The position numbers and the translations under genes were made by a program. A stretch of 63,410 bases of DNA from an uncultured Microcaldota archaeon (GTDB taxonomy: Archaea; Micrarchaeota; Micrarchaeia; Micrarchaeales; Micrarchaeaceae). This document shows, one piece after another, positions 32,897 through 41,251 of the stretch (position 1 is its first letter; every line of letters begins with the position of its first letter). The notes beneath the pieces are model-generated. The model saw nothing but the letters and a program-made list of their open reading frames with translations, was not told the origin of the DNA and made no database searches. The stretch covers positions 1 through 63,410 of the forward strand of contig CAISDH010000031.1 in NCBI GenBank assembly GCA_903884115.1, given 5' to 3'.

Positions 32897-33273
32897 TGCT
32901 TTCTCAGATAATGGACCGGCATCTTCTTGCTGTAAGCCCAAACACAAGCATAGGCAACGCGGTGAAGCTCATGAAAAGCTCTAACGTTGACATGCTCCTT
33001 GTCCTGCAGGACGGAATGCTTATGGGCATTGTCAACGAGGTCGCGCTTGCGGACGTTCACCTGACCGACGTTTCTACAGCGCCTGTAAGCGGGATCATGC
33101 AGGAGCCATGGTGCCTTGAGGAGAAGAGCAGCGTCGACGACGCAGTGAAGTATGTCATCGAACACAACCTTGGCAGGCTGCCCGTTGTCCTGTCAAAGAA
33201 AAGCATGCGGTGCACTGGCACTGTGAGTTCCACGGAATTGATACGCGCAAGGAAGCAGGAAGAGAAGAAATAG
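32893..33273 (+). CDS. CBS-domain protein (126 aa)
   Basis: Two CBS repeats are visible: MDRHLLAVSPNTSIGNAVKL with a partner MGIVNEVALADVHL, and a second half with SVDDAVKYVIEHNLGRLPVV. Such pairs bind adenosine nucleotides and sense energy state. The ATG overlaps the aIF2-gamma TGA (ATGA) so it is translationally coupled to a translation factor. The regulated partner is unknown. Confidence 0.8.
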   Translation: MMLSQIMDRHLLAVSPNTSIGNAVKLMKSSNVDMLLVLQDGMLMGIVNEVALADVHLTDVSTAPVSGIMQEPWCLEEKSSVDDAVKYVIEHNLGRLPVVLSKKSMRCTGTVSSTELIRARKQEEKK

Positions 33274-33288
33274 GGAAGCTGCAAAGCG

Positions 33289-33588
33289 CTACTTCCCAAG
33301 GACTATGCGTATGGCGCTGACCTTGAACTTTGTTCCGTCTTCGCCCGTGACCTCCTCTGAAGATGTCTGTATGCTCTTTTCCTTCAGATCGCGCATGAAC
33401 CTGTTGACAACGATCTCCTTGACATCCACTGCCCTGGAAATGGCATTGCCCCTGGCTTTGATCATCACTTCAGGCATTCCCTTGTTGAACTGAGTCACAA
33501 CTGCAAGTACGTAGTTCATCGTGGGCTTCTTCCCTATGTACACCACGTTCTCGGGCTTTGCCTCCATCTTGATTTCTTCACCCTCCAT
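33289..33588 (-). CDS. albA: Alba-family DNA/RNA-binding chromatin protein
   Basis: At 99 aa the core matches Alba: [20 protein letters not shown] with the conserved basic KKP, and [20 protein letters not shown]. Alba dimers coat DNA and structured RNA. Archaea that also have histones, as here (54492), use both. A second in-frame ATG (33567) gives [15 protein letters not shown] and is a possible shorter start. Confidence 0.93.
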   Translation of the reverse strand: MEGEEIKMEAKPENVVYIGKKPTMNYVLAVVTQFNKGMPEVMIKARGNAISRAVDVKEIVVNRFMRDLKEKSIQTSSEEVTGEDGTKFKVSAIRIVLGK

Positions 33589-33656
33589 TCAATCACCATC
33601 TGTTGATCATTTCTGTGACTGTCCTTTTATATCCTTCCACAATGGCGCTCGCAGGG

Positions 33657-34061
33657 CTATTGCTTCAGCCTCTTGAGCATCCGGTCATACTCTTTAGTCC
33701 ACTCTGGATGGGGCTCCCACCTTATATCCTGGCCGTCGCCCTTTTGCCTTGGAACTATGTGGAAATTGATGTGGAAGACGTCCTGCTGCGCCTCGGCGCC
33801 AGAGCTGTTGATAATCTGGATGTTCTTTATTCCCAACTTCTTCTCGTATATCTTTGCCAGCTTCTTTACCACAGAAATAATCTCTTTCAATTCCGTTGGA
33901 GGAATGTCAAAGATGTTGGTGTAGTGCTTCTTTGAGATCACTATTGTGTGGTACTTGTTTGCCGGGTTGATGTCCAGAAAAGCGCAGACCTTCCAGTTCT
34001 CGTACACTTTCCAGGATTTGGCCTCACCCTTTGCGATGCTACAGAAAATGCAGTTCTTCAT
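33657..34061 (-). CDS. HIT-family protein with altered catalytic triad
   Basis: This 134-aa histidine-triad protein has an N-terminal zinc-type pair (CIFCSIAKGE) and the triad region DVFHINFHIVPR. The family consensus is H-x-H-x-H and the middle His is the nucleophile in HINT enzymes. Here it is Asn 99 (H97-I-N99-F-H101), confirmed in the codons (CAC ATC AAT TTC CAC). It may therefore be a nucleotide binder rather than a hydrolase, or use a different residue. It stands alone. Confidence 0.85.
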   Translation of the reverse strand: MKNCIFCSIAKGEAKSWKVYENWKVCAFLDINPANKYHTIVISKKHYTNIFDIPPTELKEIISVVKKLAKIYEKKLGIKNIQIINSSGAEAQQDVFHINFHIVPRQKGDGQDIRWEPHPEWTKEYDRMLKRLKQ

Positions 34062-34107
34062 GCCTATGCCATGTCATGCAGGATTTTTAAGATTGATGTT
34101 TTCTGCT

Positions 34108-34695
34108 TTACTCTAAGCCGATATCTCCCTTTATTTCCTTCAAGGCGTTTATTGAGAGTTCAAAAAGCTCGTTCAAGGTCAGTCCCGTCTTCTCTATTTC
34201 CTTTACAAGCTCCCTGTTGCACTTTGCTGCGAAGCTCTTGTCTTTGAATTTCTTTTCCAGTCCCTTGACTTCCATGTTGCTGATCTTCTTGCCCTTCATC
34301 AAGGCATAGGCATAGATTATTCCGGTCAACGTCTCTGCAGCAATAAGCGCGTGCTCTATCTTCTCGGTTCTTTGCTTGTCCTTCAATGCAGGAATCTCTT
34401 CGTGTGCATATCCATGAGACTGTACGATCTGGATGAACTTCTCATCAAATCCTTTCTGCCCCAGTATCTCTGCTGCCTTGATGCAATGACCCTTGATGTC
34501 GTCTCTTGTCGATGCCCAATCAACATCGTGCAGCAGGCCCAGCATTCCCCAATACTCTGAATCCTCTCCGAACCTTCTTGCCAGGGCTTTCATGATTGCT
34601 TCTGTTTCCAGATAATGATTCATGTCTGCCGGTTGCTGGTCCATGCCTTTGAGAAATTCTACGGCATCGTTTCTGGTCATCGGCATGTCAGGCAT
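34108..34695 (-). CDS. HD-domain phosphohydrolase (195 aa)
   Basis: The HD signature is visible: a first His in MNHYLETEAIMKAL, the HD pair in LGLLHDVDW, then HCIKAAEIL and SHGYAHEE. This is the compact HDIG-like form that often hydrolyses phosphate esters or nucleotides; the substrate is unknown. ATG 34695 starts 5 nt after the upstream stop, so the two genes are probably co-transcribed; an upstream frame (34788) inside the neighbour is rejected. Confidence 0.82.
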   Translation of the reverse strand: MPDMPMTRNDAVEFLKGMDQQPADMNHYLETEAIMKALARRFGEDSEYWGMLGLLHDVDWASTRDDIKGHCIKAAEILGQKGFDEKFIQIVQSHGYAHEEIPALKDKQRTEKIEHALIAAETLTGIIYAYALMKGKKISNMEVKGLEKKFKDKSFAAKCNRELVKEIEKTGLTLNELFELSINALKEIKGDIGLE

Positions 34696-34699
34696 GGTG

Positions 34700-35602
34700 T
34701 CACTTCGTCGGCTTCTGCTTGCCGTTCCTGCGCTTGAACGCTGCGATGCTCCTCTTGAGGTTGTCGACTTCTCTTCTGACATCGACATTGATTCCTAGCT
34801 CTCTCAGCATGTGGAACGGGTACGCTATCGCGATCTCGCTCAGCAGCTTTATCTCAGGTTCTATTCCTGAGCGCGTTGCCAGCTGCATGTTCGCGCTTAT
34901 CGAGTACAGCACCCTGAAGAGTATGCTGCGCGTGAGCTCCAGTACGTGCTCCTCTGGCACTGTGCCTCCCTGGATTATGTGCATCGCCTCCTCGTATTCC
35001 CACGACGCTTCGGAATCCCTGAAGGCTTTCCCGAAGCTGCGCATGAATTCCGGCGCTGCGGGGTAGAACACCTTGTAGAACATGCGCCCGAAAGAGTTCG
35101 CATATGAGCCGCGGAGCACGATTGCCGCTGCAACTATCCTGTCGTTCCACGAGTCCATCCTTTCCACGTAGTCGAAGACATCCATGAGCTCCTTTGGCGC
35201 TTCGCCTATCTTGTAGCCAAGGCCCTCTATGAGGTTCTTTACTGCTCTTGCATGCCTGTCGTCTGTTGCTGCTGTGTTGTAGAAATGCTCTGCGTATGCG
35301 TGGTTTGGCACTGCTGCTCTCTCAGACCACAGGCCGTACATCTTCGCCATGCGTTCCTCGCCGTAATAGAACAGGTTCAGGACGCGCAGTATGTATGCCA
35401 TCCTGATGCGCAGGCCGTTCGGAAGGCGCACGTACTCCTTGGTGACCTCTCCCTTCTTGCGCTTCGTGTCGACAAAGCTCACTGCGAACTTCACCGCGCT
35501 TACCGGGTGGGTCAGCGCGTGCTTGAATATGTAGGGCCGCACCCATTCCGGCACGCCATACTTGTCAAGGGCCTTGCCTACGATATCCTTGGCCGAAGTC
35601 AT
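34700..35602 (-). CDS. Uncharacterised all-helical protein (300 aa), perhaps ferritin-like
   Basis: The sequence is predicted helical throughout. The segment EHFYNTAATDDRHARAVKNL, then a later EEHVLELTRS, has the spaced Glu/His pattern of ferritin-like four-helix bundles, but the evidence is thin and a metal site is not proven. I cannot name a family. It is cotranscribed with the HD-domain gene. Confidence 0.5.
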   Translation of the reverse strand: MTSAKDIVGKALDKYGVPEWVRPYIFKHALTHPVSAVKFAVSFVDTKRKKGEVTKEYVRLPNGLRIRMAYILRVLNLFYYGEERMAKMYGLWSERAAVPNHAYAEHFYNTAATDDRHARAVKNLIEGLGYKIGEAPKELMDVFDYVERMDSWNDRIVAAAIVLRGSYANSFGRMFYKVFYPAAPEFMRSFGKAFRDSEASWEYEEAMHIIQGGTVPEEHVLELTRSILFRVLYSISANMQLATRSGIEPEIKLLSEIAIAYPFHMLRELGINVDVRREVDNLKRSIAAFKRRNGKQKPTK

Positions 35603-35620
35603 TCCAACACTATTTTCTGA

Positions 35621-36835
35621 TTACTTCTTTTTCTGCATTTTGCCTTTTCTTCTCAAGTATACAACTGCTGCCGCTGCGATCACTACGGCCGCAACTACCA
35701 CATAGGCCAGTGTGGCTGTGCCTGAACTGCTATGCACCGTGACAAAGTAGTTGTTCGAGCCTGAGAACTGCTGGTTCACTGCGCCGTTAGGCTGCTTCCA
35801 TCCTTCATACAGCGTTACCGGGTAGTTTCCTGGAATCCCGTGGGAGTCGACGCTGACCAGGAAGTCGACGTTGGTCGAGGCTCCTGCAGGCAGGTCGCTT
35901 ACGTATGCAGTGCTTGCGATAGGCACTATTGGGTAGTTGGTTTCCAGGCTGAGTTGCACCTGCTTTGCGTCGCTGGTTCCTGTGTTTGTGAGCACAAACC
36001 TCACCGGAACGGCTGTTGCGCCTGGCATGATGCTGGAATTCTGTGATGTTATGCTGAACTGTGCTGCTGGTGCGACCGAGAGGTTCACCGTTTCCGTGCC
36101 GAGGAAGCGCTGGTTGAGTGTTGATGAATAATACACCACGCTTGCCAAGAGGCTGGCCTGGCCCCCGCTATTTGTAGAGACAAGAACGGGCTCTGTCACG
36201 CTGGAACCCTGCGTCAGGTTTGATATGAAAAAGTTCGTCACCGAGCTCAGAAGGCTCAGGCTGCCCTGCCCTGCCAGTGATACGCTAACGTTCCTTGCTG
36301 TGCCATAGCCTGTGTTCTCCACTGCAAGTTCCACTGTCTGGTTGTACCCTGAATAGAGCGCCGAAGGCTGTGCGCTCACGGCCACCACCTTTATCGAGGG
36401 CCTGTTCTGAACGTAGAAGCTGACGGGCATGGATGAGGTTCCTAAGTCTATTCCTGCTGAGCCATAGGCATAGTACGTTGCAACGAATGTGATGGTGTAA
36501 ACTCCGCTAGGTGTTGTAGCTGGTATCGCGATCGTATATGTGGTGTAGTTGCTGTTCGCGCCGGCGCTTATCACACCAAGGATGTTGCTTTTCAGCGGAG
36601 AGACGTTGAGCAGCGGATAGCTGCCTTCCGGCTGCAGGTTGGTGTTGTAGACCCAGTAGTCATACGCGTTGTACATCTGGAACCTTATCACCACGTTTCC
36701 GCCTGCGACGACAGGGTTTGGCGACACTGACACGTTCGCAAAACTGAGCGCGTTATTCAATGCTGCCTGTGCGCTAGCAGAGCCGCTAAGTATGATCGCA
36801 GCGGCAAAGACCATGAAGACTGTTCTTGTTCTCAT
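35621..36835 (-). CDS. COG1361-type surface protein with signal peptide and C-terminal anchor
   Basis: This 404-aa protein has an N-terminal signal peptide (MRTRTVFMVFAAAIILSG), several Ig-like/CARDB-type repeats with the phrase PxVxxGxxVxxxFxxxN (e.g. VSPNPVVAGGNVVIRFQMYN, then MPGATAVPVRFVLTNTGTS) and a C-terminal helix plus KGKMQKKK tail. This is the S-layer-like partner typically found with archaeal ABC-2 exporters; it follows the permease by 29 nt. ATG 36835 is preceded by GGTG. Confidence 0.8.
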   Translation of the reverse strand: MRTRTVFMVFAAAIILSGSASAQAALNNALSFANVSVSPNPVVAGGNVVIRFQMYNAYDYWVYNTNLQPEGSYPLLNVSPLKSNILGVISAGANSNYTTYTIAIPATTPSGVYTITFVATYYAYGSAGIDLGTSSMPVSFYVQNRPSIKVVAVSAQPSALYSGYNQTVELAVENTGYGTARNVSVSLAGQGSLSLLSSVTNFFISNLTQGSSVTEPVLVSTNSGGQASLLASVVYYSSTLNQRFLGTETVNLSVAPAAQFSITSQNSSIMPGATAVPVRFVLTNTGTSDAKQVQLSLETNYPIVPIASTAYVSDLPAGASTNVDFLVSVDSHGIPGNYPVTLYEGWKQPNGAVNQQFSGSNNYFVTVHSSSGTATLAYVVVAAVVIAAAAVVYLRRKGKMQKKK

Positions 36836-36864
36836 ATTTACACCAATAGTATAATCGCAAATCA

Positions 36865-37995
36865 TCATGCTAGCTGGTTGCTGGTATTCCTGAAGAGTAT
36901 GAATGCAAGTGCAGTCATTATCGCAGTGAACGTTAGAAGTATCGCTGAGACTGACACAAGCGTGGCCGTTGGCAGGTATCCCTTTATCATCACGTCCCTT
37001 ACTGCGTTCACCGCATAAGTCAACGGGTTTACCTCTACGATCGGCAGCAGGAATGCTGGCAGCAGCGTTGTAGGCACAAAGGCGCCACCAAGGAACGAGA
37101 GGGGCATGATTATTGTCTGGCCAACAAGCGCGTATGTCTGGAGCTGCTTGGCCCTTGCTGCAAGCGCTATCGCCATGGCGCTGAATCCGAATCCGACGAG
37201 GAAGATTATCCAGATCAGCTCGAAGAAGCCGATGACGCCTGCTGCTATTGTTGCGCCGTACATCAGGCCTATGATCAGCCCTACAAAAGCCGAGAAGAAT
37301 GATTGGAACGTGCCGTAGAATATCTTGCTTAGCAGTATCGCAAACTTATTTATTGGAGTTGTCAGGAATGCCTTGAGGTTTCCTAACTCTCTGTCGCTCA
37401 GCATGGTGAATCCTGCGGTAAACACTGCGCCGAATGAGACCACCATCACAAGCAGGCCTCCGACAACGAAGCTGATGTAGTTGCTGCCTGCGCCGTAGGC
37501 GTAATTGGTGATCACAGATACAAGGCCGCGGCTCTGCCCTCCGAGGCTGCTCGTCGCAGCCCTTGCGCCAAGCTGTGATGTCGCTGCGCTGATGGTTGCG
37601 CTTGCTATGGCTGTTGATTGGGGCTGCGAGTTGTCAAGGTAGACGTAGATGGTGCCCTCCGTTCCGCTCGACTGTGTGAATCCGTTAGGAATCACGACCA
37701 CCGCCGCGACAGTGCCTTTTGAGAGGAGTGCCATCGCCTGCTGCTGCGTCGTAGCGCTTACCACCTCGACGTTGTTCCCTGACTGAAGCAGGTTTATGAA
37801 TCTGAGTGCACCGAGCCCATTGTCATAGTTGACCACTGCTATCGGCACATTCTTTGGAGAGCTGCCGAAGCTGCCGAGCACCAGTATGAAGATCAGCGGA
37901 AACATCAGGGACCTGGCGATGTTCATTGTTATGTTCTTCTTGAATATCAGCATCTCCCTGAGAAAGAGCGTGTAGGTGTCTCCAAGCAGCCCCAT
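36865..37995 (-). CDS. ABC-2 type exporter permease
   Basis: This 376-aa permease has the ABC-2 layout: one N-terminal helix (about 23-43), a large extracytoplasmic domain (about 48-170), then five C-terminal helices, with EVNPLTYAVNAVRDVMIKG at the start of the last block. It pairs with the ATPase encoded immediately upstream (1-nt gap). Probable cargo: lipids, a polymer, or a peptide; unknown. Confidence 0.88.
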   Translation of the reverse strand: MGLLGDTYTLFLREMLIFKKNITMNIARSLMFPLIFILVLGSFGSSPKNVPIAVVNYDNGLGALRFINLLQSGNNVEVVSATTQQQAMALLSKGTVAAVVVIPNGFTQSSGTEGTIYVYLDNSQPQSTAIASATISAATSQLGARAATSSLGGQSRGLVSVITNYAYGAGSNYISFVVGGLLVMVVSFGAVFTAGFTMLSDRELGNLKAFLTTPINKFAILLSKIFYGTFQSFFSAFVGLIIGLMYGATIAAGVIGFFELIWIIFLVGFGFSAMAIALAARAKQLQTYALVGQTIIMPLSFLGGAFVPTTLLPAFLLPIVEVNPLTYAVNAVRDVMIKGYLPTATLVSVSAILLTFTAIMTALAFILFRNTSNQLA

Positions 37996-37996
37996 T

Positions 37997-38989
37997 CTAT
38001 CTACCTCTCCTCATCATCATGCCCCTCCCTCCCTGATAATCGCCGGTCGTGTCCCTCACCTCTGAACCGGTCAGTTTGAGGAAGACGTCGTCTATGGTTG
38101 GTTCGTGCATGCTTATGTTGTGTATGGTGATTTTGCTCGCCGAGATCGCCTTGACCAGCGCCTCTATTTTCTCGGTACCTTTGCTTCCGCCGGAAGCTAC
38201 AACTTTGTTCGTGAGGATTTTCGGTTCGAGCCCCGCTTTTTTGAAAACAGCCGCGACCTTCTGCAGGTCTTCCTTGTCTGCCGATACCTCTATCACGCTG
38301 CCTGTGCCTATCTTCTGCCTCAGCTCGGTCGGGGTTCCGAGCGCTATCATCTTGCCGTGGTCTATTATGCCTATCCTGTTGCAAAGCTGGTCTGCCTCTT
38401 CGAGGTACTGCGTCGTTAGCAGTATGGTCACGTTTTGATTCTTGTTTATCTCCCTTAGCACGTCCCAGATCTTCGACCTGTTCTGGATGTCAAGGCCCGT
38501 TGTCGGCTCATCAAGCAGCAGTATCTTAGGCGCGTGCATCAATGACTTCGCAGTCTCGAGCCTTCTCTTCATGCCTCCTGAGTATGTGCCCGCGTACGCG
38601 TCCTTAAAAGCGGTAAGGTCCGCAAGCTTCAGCGCAAAGTCTATTCCCTTCTGCAACTCTGAAGTTGGGATATGGTAGAGCCTGCCGAAGATCATCAGGT
38701 TCTGCTCTCCGGTCAGCTCCGGCTCGACCACCGTTTCCTGCGTGACTATTCCTATCTCATTCCTGGCCTTTTCCGGCTCTTTCTGCATGTCTGTGCCGTT
38801 TACAATGATCTTGCCGGATGTCGGCGCAAGCAGGCCAAGTATCATGTTTATGGTGGTGCTTTTGCCTGCGCCGTTAGGTCCGAGAAGTCCAAAGATCTCC
38901 CCTTTTTTAATATTGATGTTGATGTCGCTGACTGCTGTGAAGTCTCCGAATTTCTTGACAAGGCTTTTTATCTCTATGATATTCTCCAA
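37997..38989 (-). CDS. ABC-2 exporter ATP-binding protein
   Basis: Walker A GPNGAGKST (residues 36-44), signature YSGGMKRRLE, Walker B ILLLDEPTTGLD and an H-loop-like LTTQYLEE show a DrrA-type ABC ATPase. It has the C-terminal regulatory region (about 225-305) and a Gly/Arg/Met-rich tail. It energises the permease at 36865 and is itself coupled to the PadR regulator upstream (5-nt gap). Confidence 0.93.
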   Translation of the reverse strand: MENIIEIKSLVKKFGDFTAVSDININIKKGEIFGLLGPNGAGKSTTINMILGLLAPTSGKIIVNGTDMQKEPEKARNEIGIVTQETVVEPELTGEQNLMIFGRLYHIPTSELQKGIDFALKLADLTAFKDAYAGTYSGGMKRRLETAKSLMHAPKILLLDEPTTGLDIQNRSKIWDVLREINKNQNVTILLTTQYLEEADQLCNRIGIIDHGKMIALGTPTELRQKIGTGSVIEVSADKEDLQKVAAVFKKAGLEPKILTNKVVASGGSKGTEKIEALVKAISASKITIHNISMHEPTIDDVFLKLTGSEVRDTTGDYQGGRGMMMRRGR

Positions 38990-38994
38990 GCAGG

Positions 38995-39360
38995 CTACCT
39001 CATTATTTCTATCAGATTTCTCATCGAGCTTTTTAGGACCTTCTTCGTCTGCATTAGAACTCTCCTTCCGCTCATGGTTATGGAATAGTACTTCTTGAGG
39101 CGTCCTCCTTCGATGCGTGCTTTCATCCTGATGTATCCTGACTTCTCAAGCGCCTTCACCGTGTTGTACACGTCGTTCTTGACATTCATGCCGTGGTGCC
39201 TGAGGTGCTTGAAGAAGCCGCCTCTCTTGTCCAACTCCTTGAGGAGTGCGTAAGAATAAACCTCTCCCTGCCCTATGCGCTTGAGCAGTACTAACTTCAG
39301 CGCGAGGCTCTGAACTCCCCTGTTGAAGAATGCACCCCCGAAATTGTCCTTAGCGTCCAT
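38995..39360 (-). CDS. PadR-family transcriptional regulator
   Basis: This 121-aa winged helix with PadR features (KLVLLKRIGQGEVYSYALLKELD, wing GGRLKKYYSITMSGRRVL) is the first gene of the exporter operon. PadR proteins often repress adjacent exporter genes in response to their substrate. The start at 39360 lies about 25 nt from an AT-rich TATA-like region, so it is nearly leaderless, and an inverted repeat covers the promoter (39370-39409). Confidence 0.85.
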   Translation of the reverse strand: MDAKDNFGGAFFNRGVQSLALKLVLLKRIGQGEVYSYALLKELDKRGGFFKHLRHHGMNVKNDVYNTVKALEKSGYIRMKARIEGGRLKKYYSITMSGRRVLMQTKKVLKSSMRNLIEIMR

Positions 39361-39369
39361 AAAACCGAG

Positions 39370-39409
39370 TAGTTTTAATCTAAACTATATTACTTTCAAA
39401 CTAAAACTA
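39370..39409 (-). promoter_or_regulatory. Promoter and probable PadR operator of the exporter operon
   Basis: TAGTTTTA (39370-39377) and TAAAACTA (39402-39409) are perfect inverse copies spanning a 24-nt spacer that includes the TATA-like AGTAATATAGTTT. The position just before the PadR start is the classic autoregulatory operator. The pairing between this site and PadR is inferred. Confidence 0.5.
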
Positions 39410-39416
39410 TTTAAAT

Positions 39417-39434
39417 GTGCGCCTTACGGCGCAC
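39417..39434 (-). terminator. Hairpin after dnaG
   Basis: GTGCGCC-TTAC-GGCGCAC is a perfect 7-bp stem with a 4-nt loop, 23 nt past the dnaG stop and flanked upstream on the RNA by a CUUUUUUCUU run (39435-39446). It is likely a transcript-end structure separating dnaG from the PadR promoter. Confidence 0.5.
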
Positions 39435-39456
39435 TGAAGAAAAAAGAGGCAGCGGC

Positions 39457-41019
39457 CTATCTCTCAGTGGTGTACACCGAGATGTTCGGAGGCATCCTGA
39501 AGACCTGCCCCTGCCTGTTCGCGTACACCGATTTGATTCCGCGTCCGCTCGCAAGCTCCAGGAGGCGCTGCGTTATGACTCCGTCGAACACTATGGTGGC
39601 GGCGTTGCTCGCGTCCTGTATGCTCTGCAGCAGATCCCTGACTGGTATCTCTGCGATCATTGTGCCTTTGGAATCGTACAGCCTGCCGCGCAGCGTGTTG
39701 TGCAGCTCTCCCAACGCGGTGATGAACTGCGGCTTGTTGCTGTCCTCTGGGACGGGCGCCTGCTGGCTTGGCTGAGCGCCTCCGATTGTCGGTATGCTTT
39801 CAACTCCCCTTGATGCTGCGGAAGCACGCTCCCTCGTGTCCTTCATGTTCATCTGCGGTTCCTGGCGCTCCGGGCGCTGGAACTGCGGTCTTGCAGCTTC
39901 CTGGCGTGAGAACGGGGACTTTGACTGTTCCTGCGAGAACGGCGTTTTGTTCAGCAGCCTGTTTGATATCGCCGTGGGGCTCTGCGCCATGTCTGCCACG
40001 TCGCTGGTGCTATTGCTGCCAGTGCTTGCGGCCTCGGGATACCTCTGGCTTGGGCTTGCGCTCGCAGCCTCCGTATATCTTTGGCTTGGGCTCGGGCCTG
40101 CGGGCTCGGAATACCTCGGGCTCGCCTGGTTCTGCTGCGGCGGCCTCTGATGCATCGAATGGTGCTCCTCTGCCTCGCTCTGCTTTACCCTTGCGAAATA
40201 CTGGTCGACCGGCATCCTGGCGCGCAGCGCCTTTATTATGTCCTTCCTTGTGAGCTCTTCCACTTCCTTGCCGCTTGGCGCCTTCGAGATGAAGTCCACG
40301 TCCGCAACGCTCATCAGGTTCTTTGCGATGATGTCTCCGCCGCGGTCGCCGTCGATGAACAGCGTCGTCTCCTTTGAGTTGATGAGATCGATTATCGTCT
40401 TCGGTATGGTGCCTGAGGCTCCGCCGACTGCGATGCAGTTCTCTATGTCATTCCTGAGCAGGTTCACAACATCTGCGCGGCCTTCGACCAGGATTATCTC
40501 GTTGCTGTTGGCTATCTCTGGTCCTGCAGGCAGGTTCTCTGGGCCGAAGGTCGTTATTATGCTTGACTTGACCTCCGTCTCAACGAGCTCGCTGATCTCC
40601 TTGCTGTCAGGTATCTCTGTTGTGAGCAGCGTCTTGAGCAGCTCCTTTGCACGGGTCACGATGCGCTTTCTCCTGTCGCTTCGCGTGTCCGCAACCTTGT
40701 CAATCTTGAAGTTAGTCTCGAAAGGGCCTACTCTGTCAACCGATTCTATCGCCGCGGCGAGTATGCAGGTCTCGACCCTGCCGAGCGAAGACGGAAGGAA
40801 CAGCTTGCCATTCGTCTTGCCGCTGACATTAGAGGTCTCTATCTCTATCCTGCCTATCTTGCCGTTCTTCTGCAGCTCGCGCAGGTCCAGGTCTCCTCCA
40901 AGGAGGCCTTCTGTCTGGCCGAATACGGCTCCTATTATGTCTGGCCTTTCGACTATGCCATCGACTTCGAACCGCGTTTCAACCATGTATTTTACAACGT
41001 CTATGTATGTTTTCGCCAT
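39457..41019 (-). CDS. dnaG: Archaeal DnaG-like primase/exosome-associated protein
   Basis: The 520-aa protein has a TOPRIM domain (EIILVEGRADVV with Glu 179, and LFIDGDRGG with Asp 225 and 227), preceded by an archaeal DnaG N-terminus and lacking the bacterial zinc finger. In archaea this protein is mainly linked to the exosome. A region of about 310-440 is Pro/Gln/Ser/Ala-rich with tandem SPSQRYxEAA units, followed by a conserved C-terminal domain. ATG 41019 gives MAKTYIDVVKYMVETRFEVD, the usual start. Confidence 0.92.
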   Translation of the reverse strand: MAKTYIDVVKYMVETRFEVDGIVERPDIIGAVFGQTEGLLGGDLDLRELQKNGKIGRIEIETSNVSGKTNGKLFLPSSLGRVETCILAAAIESVDRVGPFETNFKIDKVADTRSDRRKRIVTRAKELLKTLLTTEIPDSKEISELVETEVKSSIITTFGPENLPAGPEIANSNEIILVEGRADVVNLLRNDIENCIAVGGASGTIPKTIIDLINSKETTLFIDGDRGGDIIAKNLMSVADVDFISKAPSGKEVEELTRKDIIKALRARMPVDQYFARVKQSEAEEHHSMHQRPPQQNQASPRYSEPAGPSPSQRYTEAASASPSQRYPEAASTGSNSTSDVADMAQSPTAISNRLLNKTPFSQEQSKSPFSRQEAARPQFQRPERQEPQMNMKDTRERASAASRGVESIPTIGGAQPSQQAPVPEDSNKPQFITALGELHNTLRGRLYDSKGTMIAEIPVRDLLQSIQDASNAATIVFDGVITQRLLELASGRGIKSVYANRQGQVFRMPPNISVYTTER

Positions 41020-41251
41020 GCTATCACTTTTGTGTAATAGCCACAAAGGAGCAGAGACTTGCTTACGCTACTCGAGTACGCCCTGGATCAGGGCCGAACA
41101 CAATGCTTAGGTATAAGTAGTGCATATGCAAACCTTCAAGCTGATCATGACTATTATTAAGTAAACTGCGCAACAAACAATTATAAAGCTAACGTACAGG
41201 TAAAGCTAACACGGATTTGCGCGGCAGTTGCGCGCGCCGGATGGTGCTTGT

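Noticed and set aside
39980-40140. GC-rich short repeats within dnaG suspected to be an insertion
   Set aside because: They stay in frame as the SPSQRYxEAA units of the low-complexity linker, so they belong to the protein.
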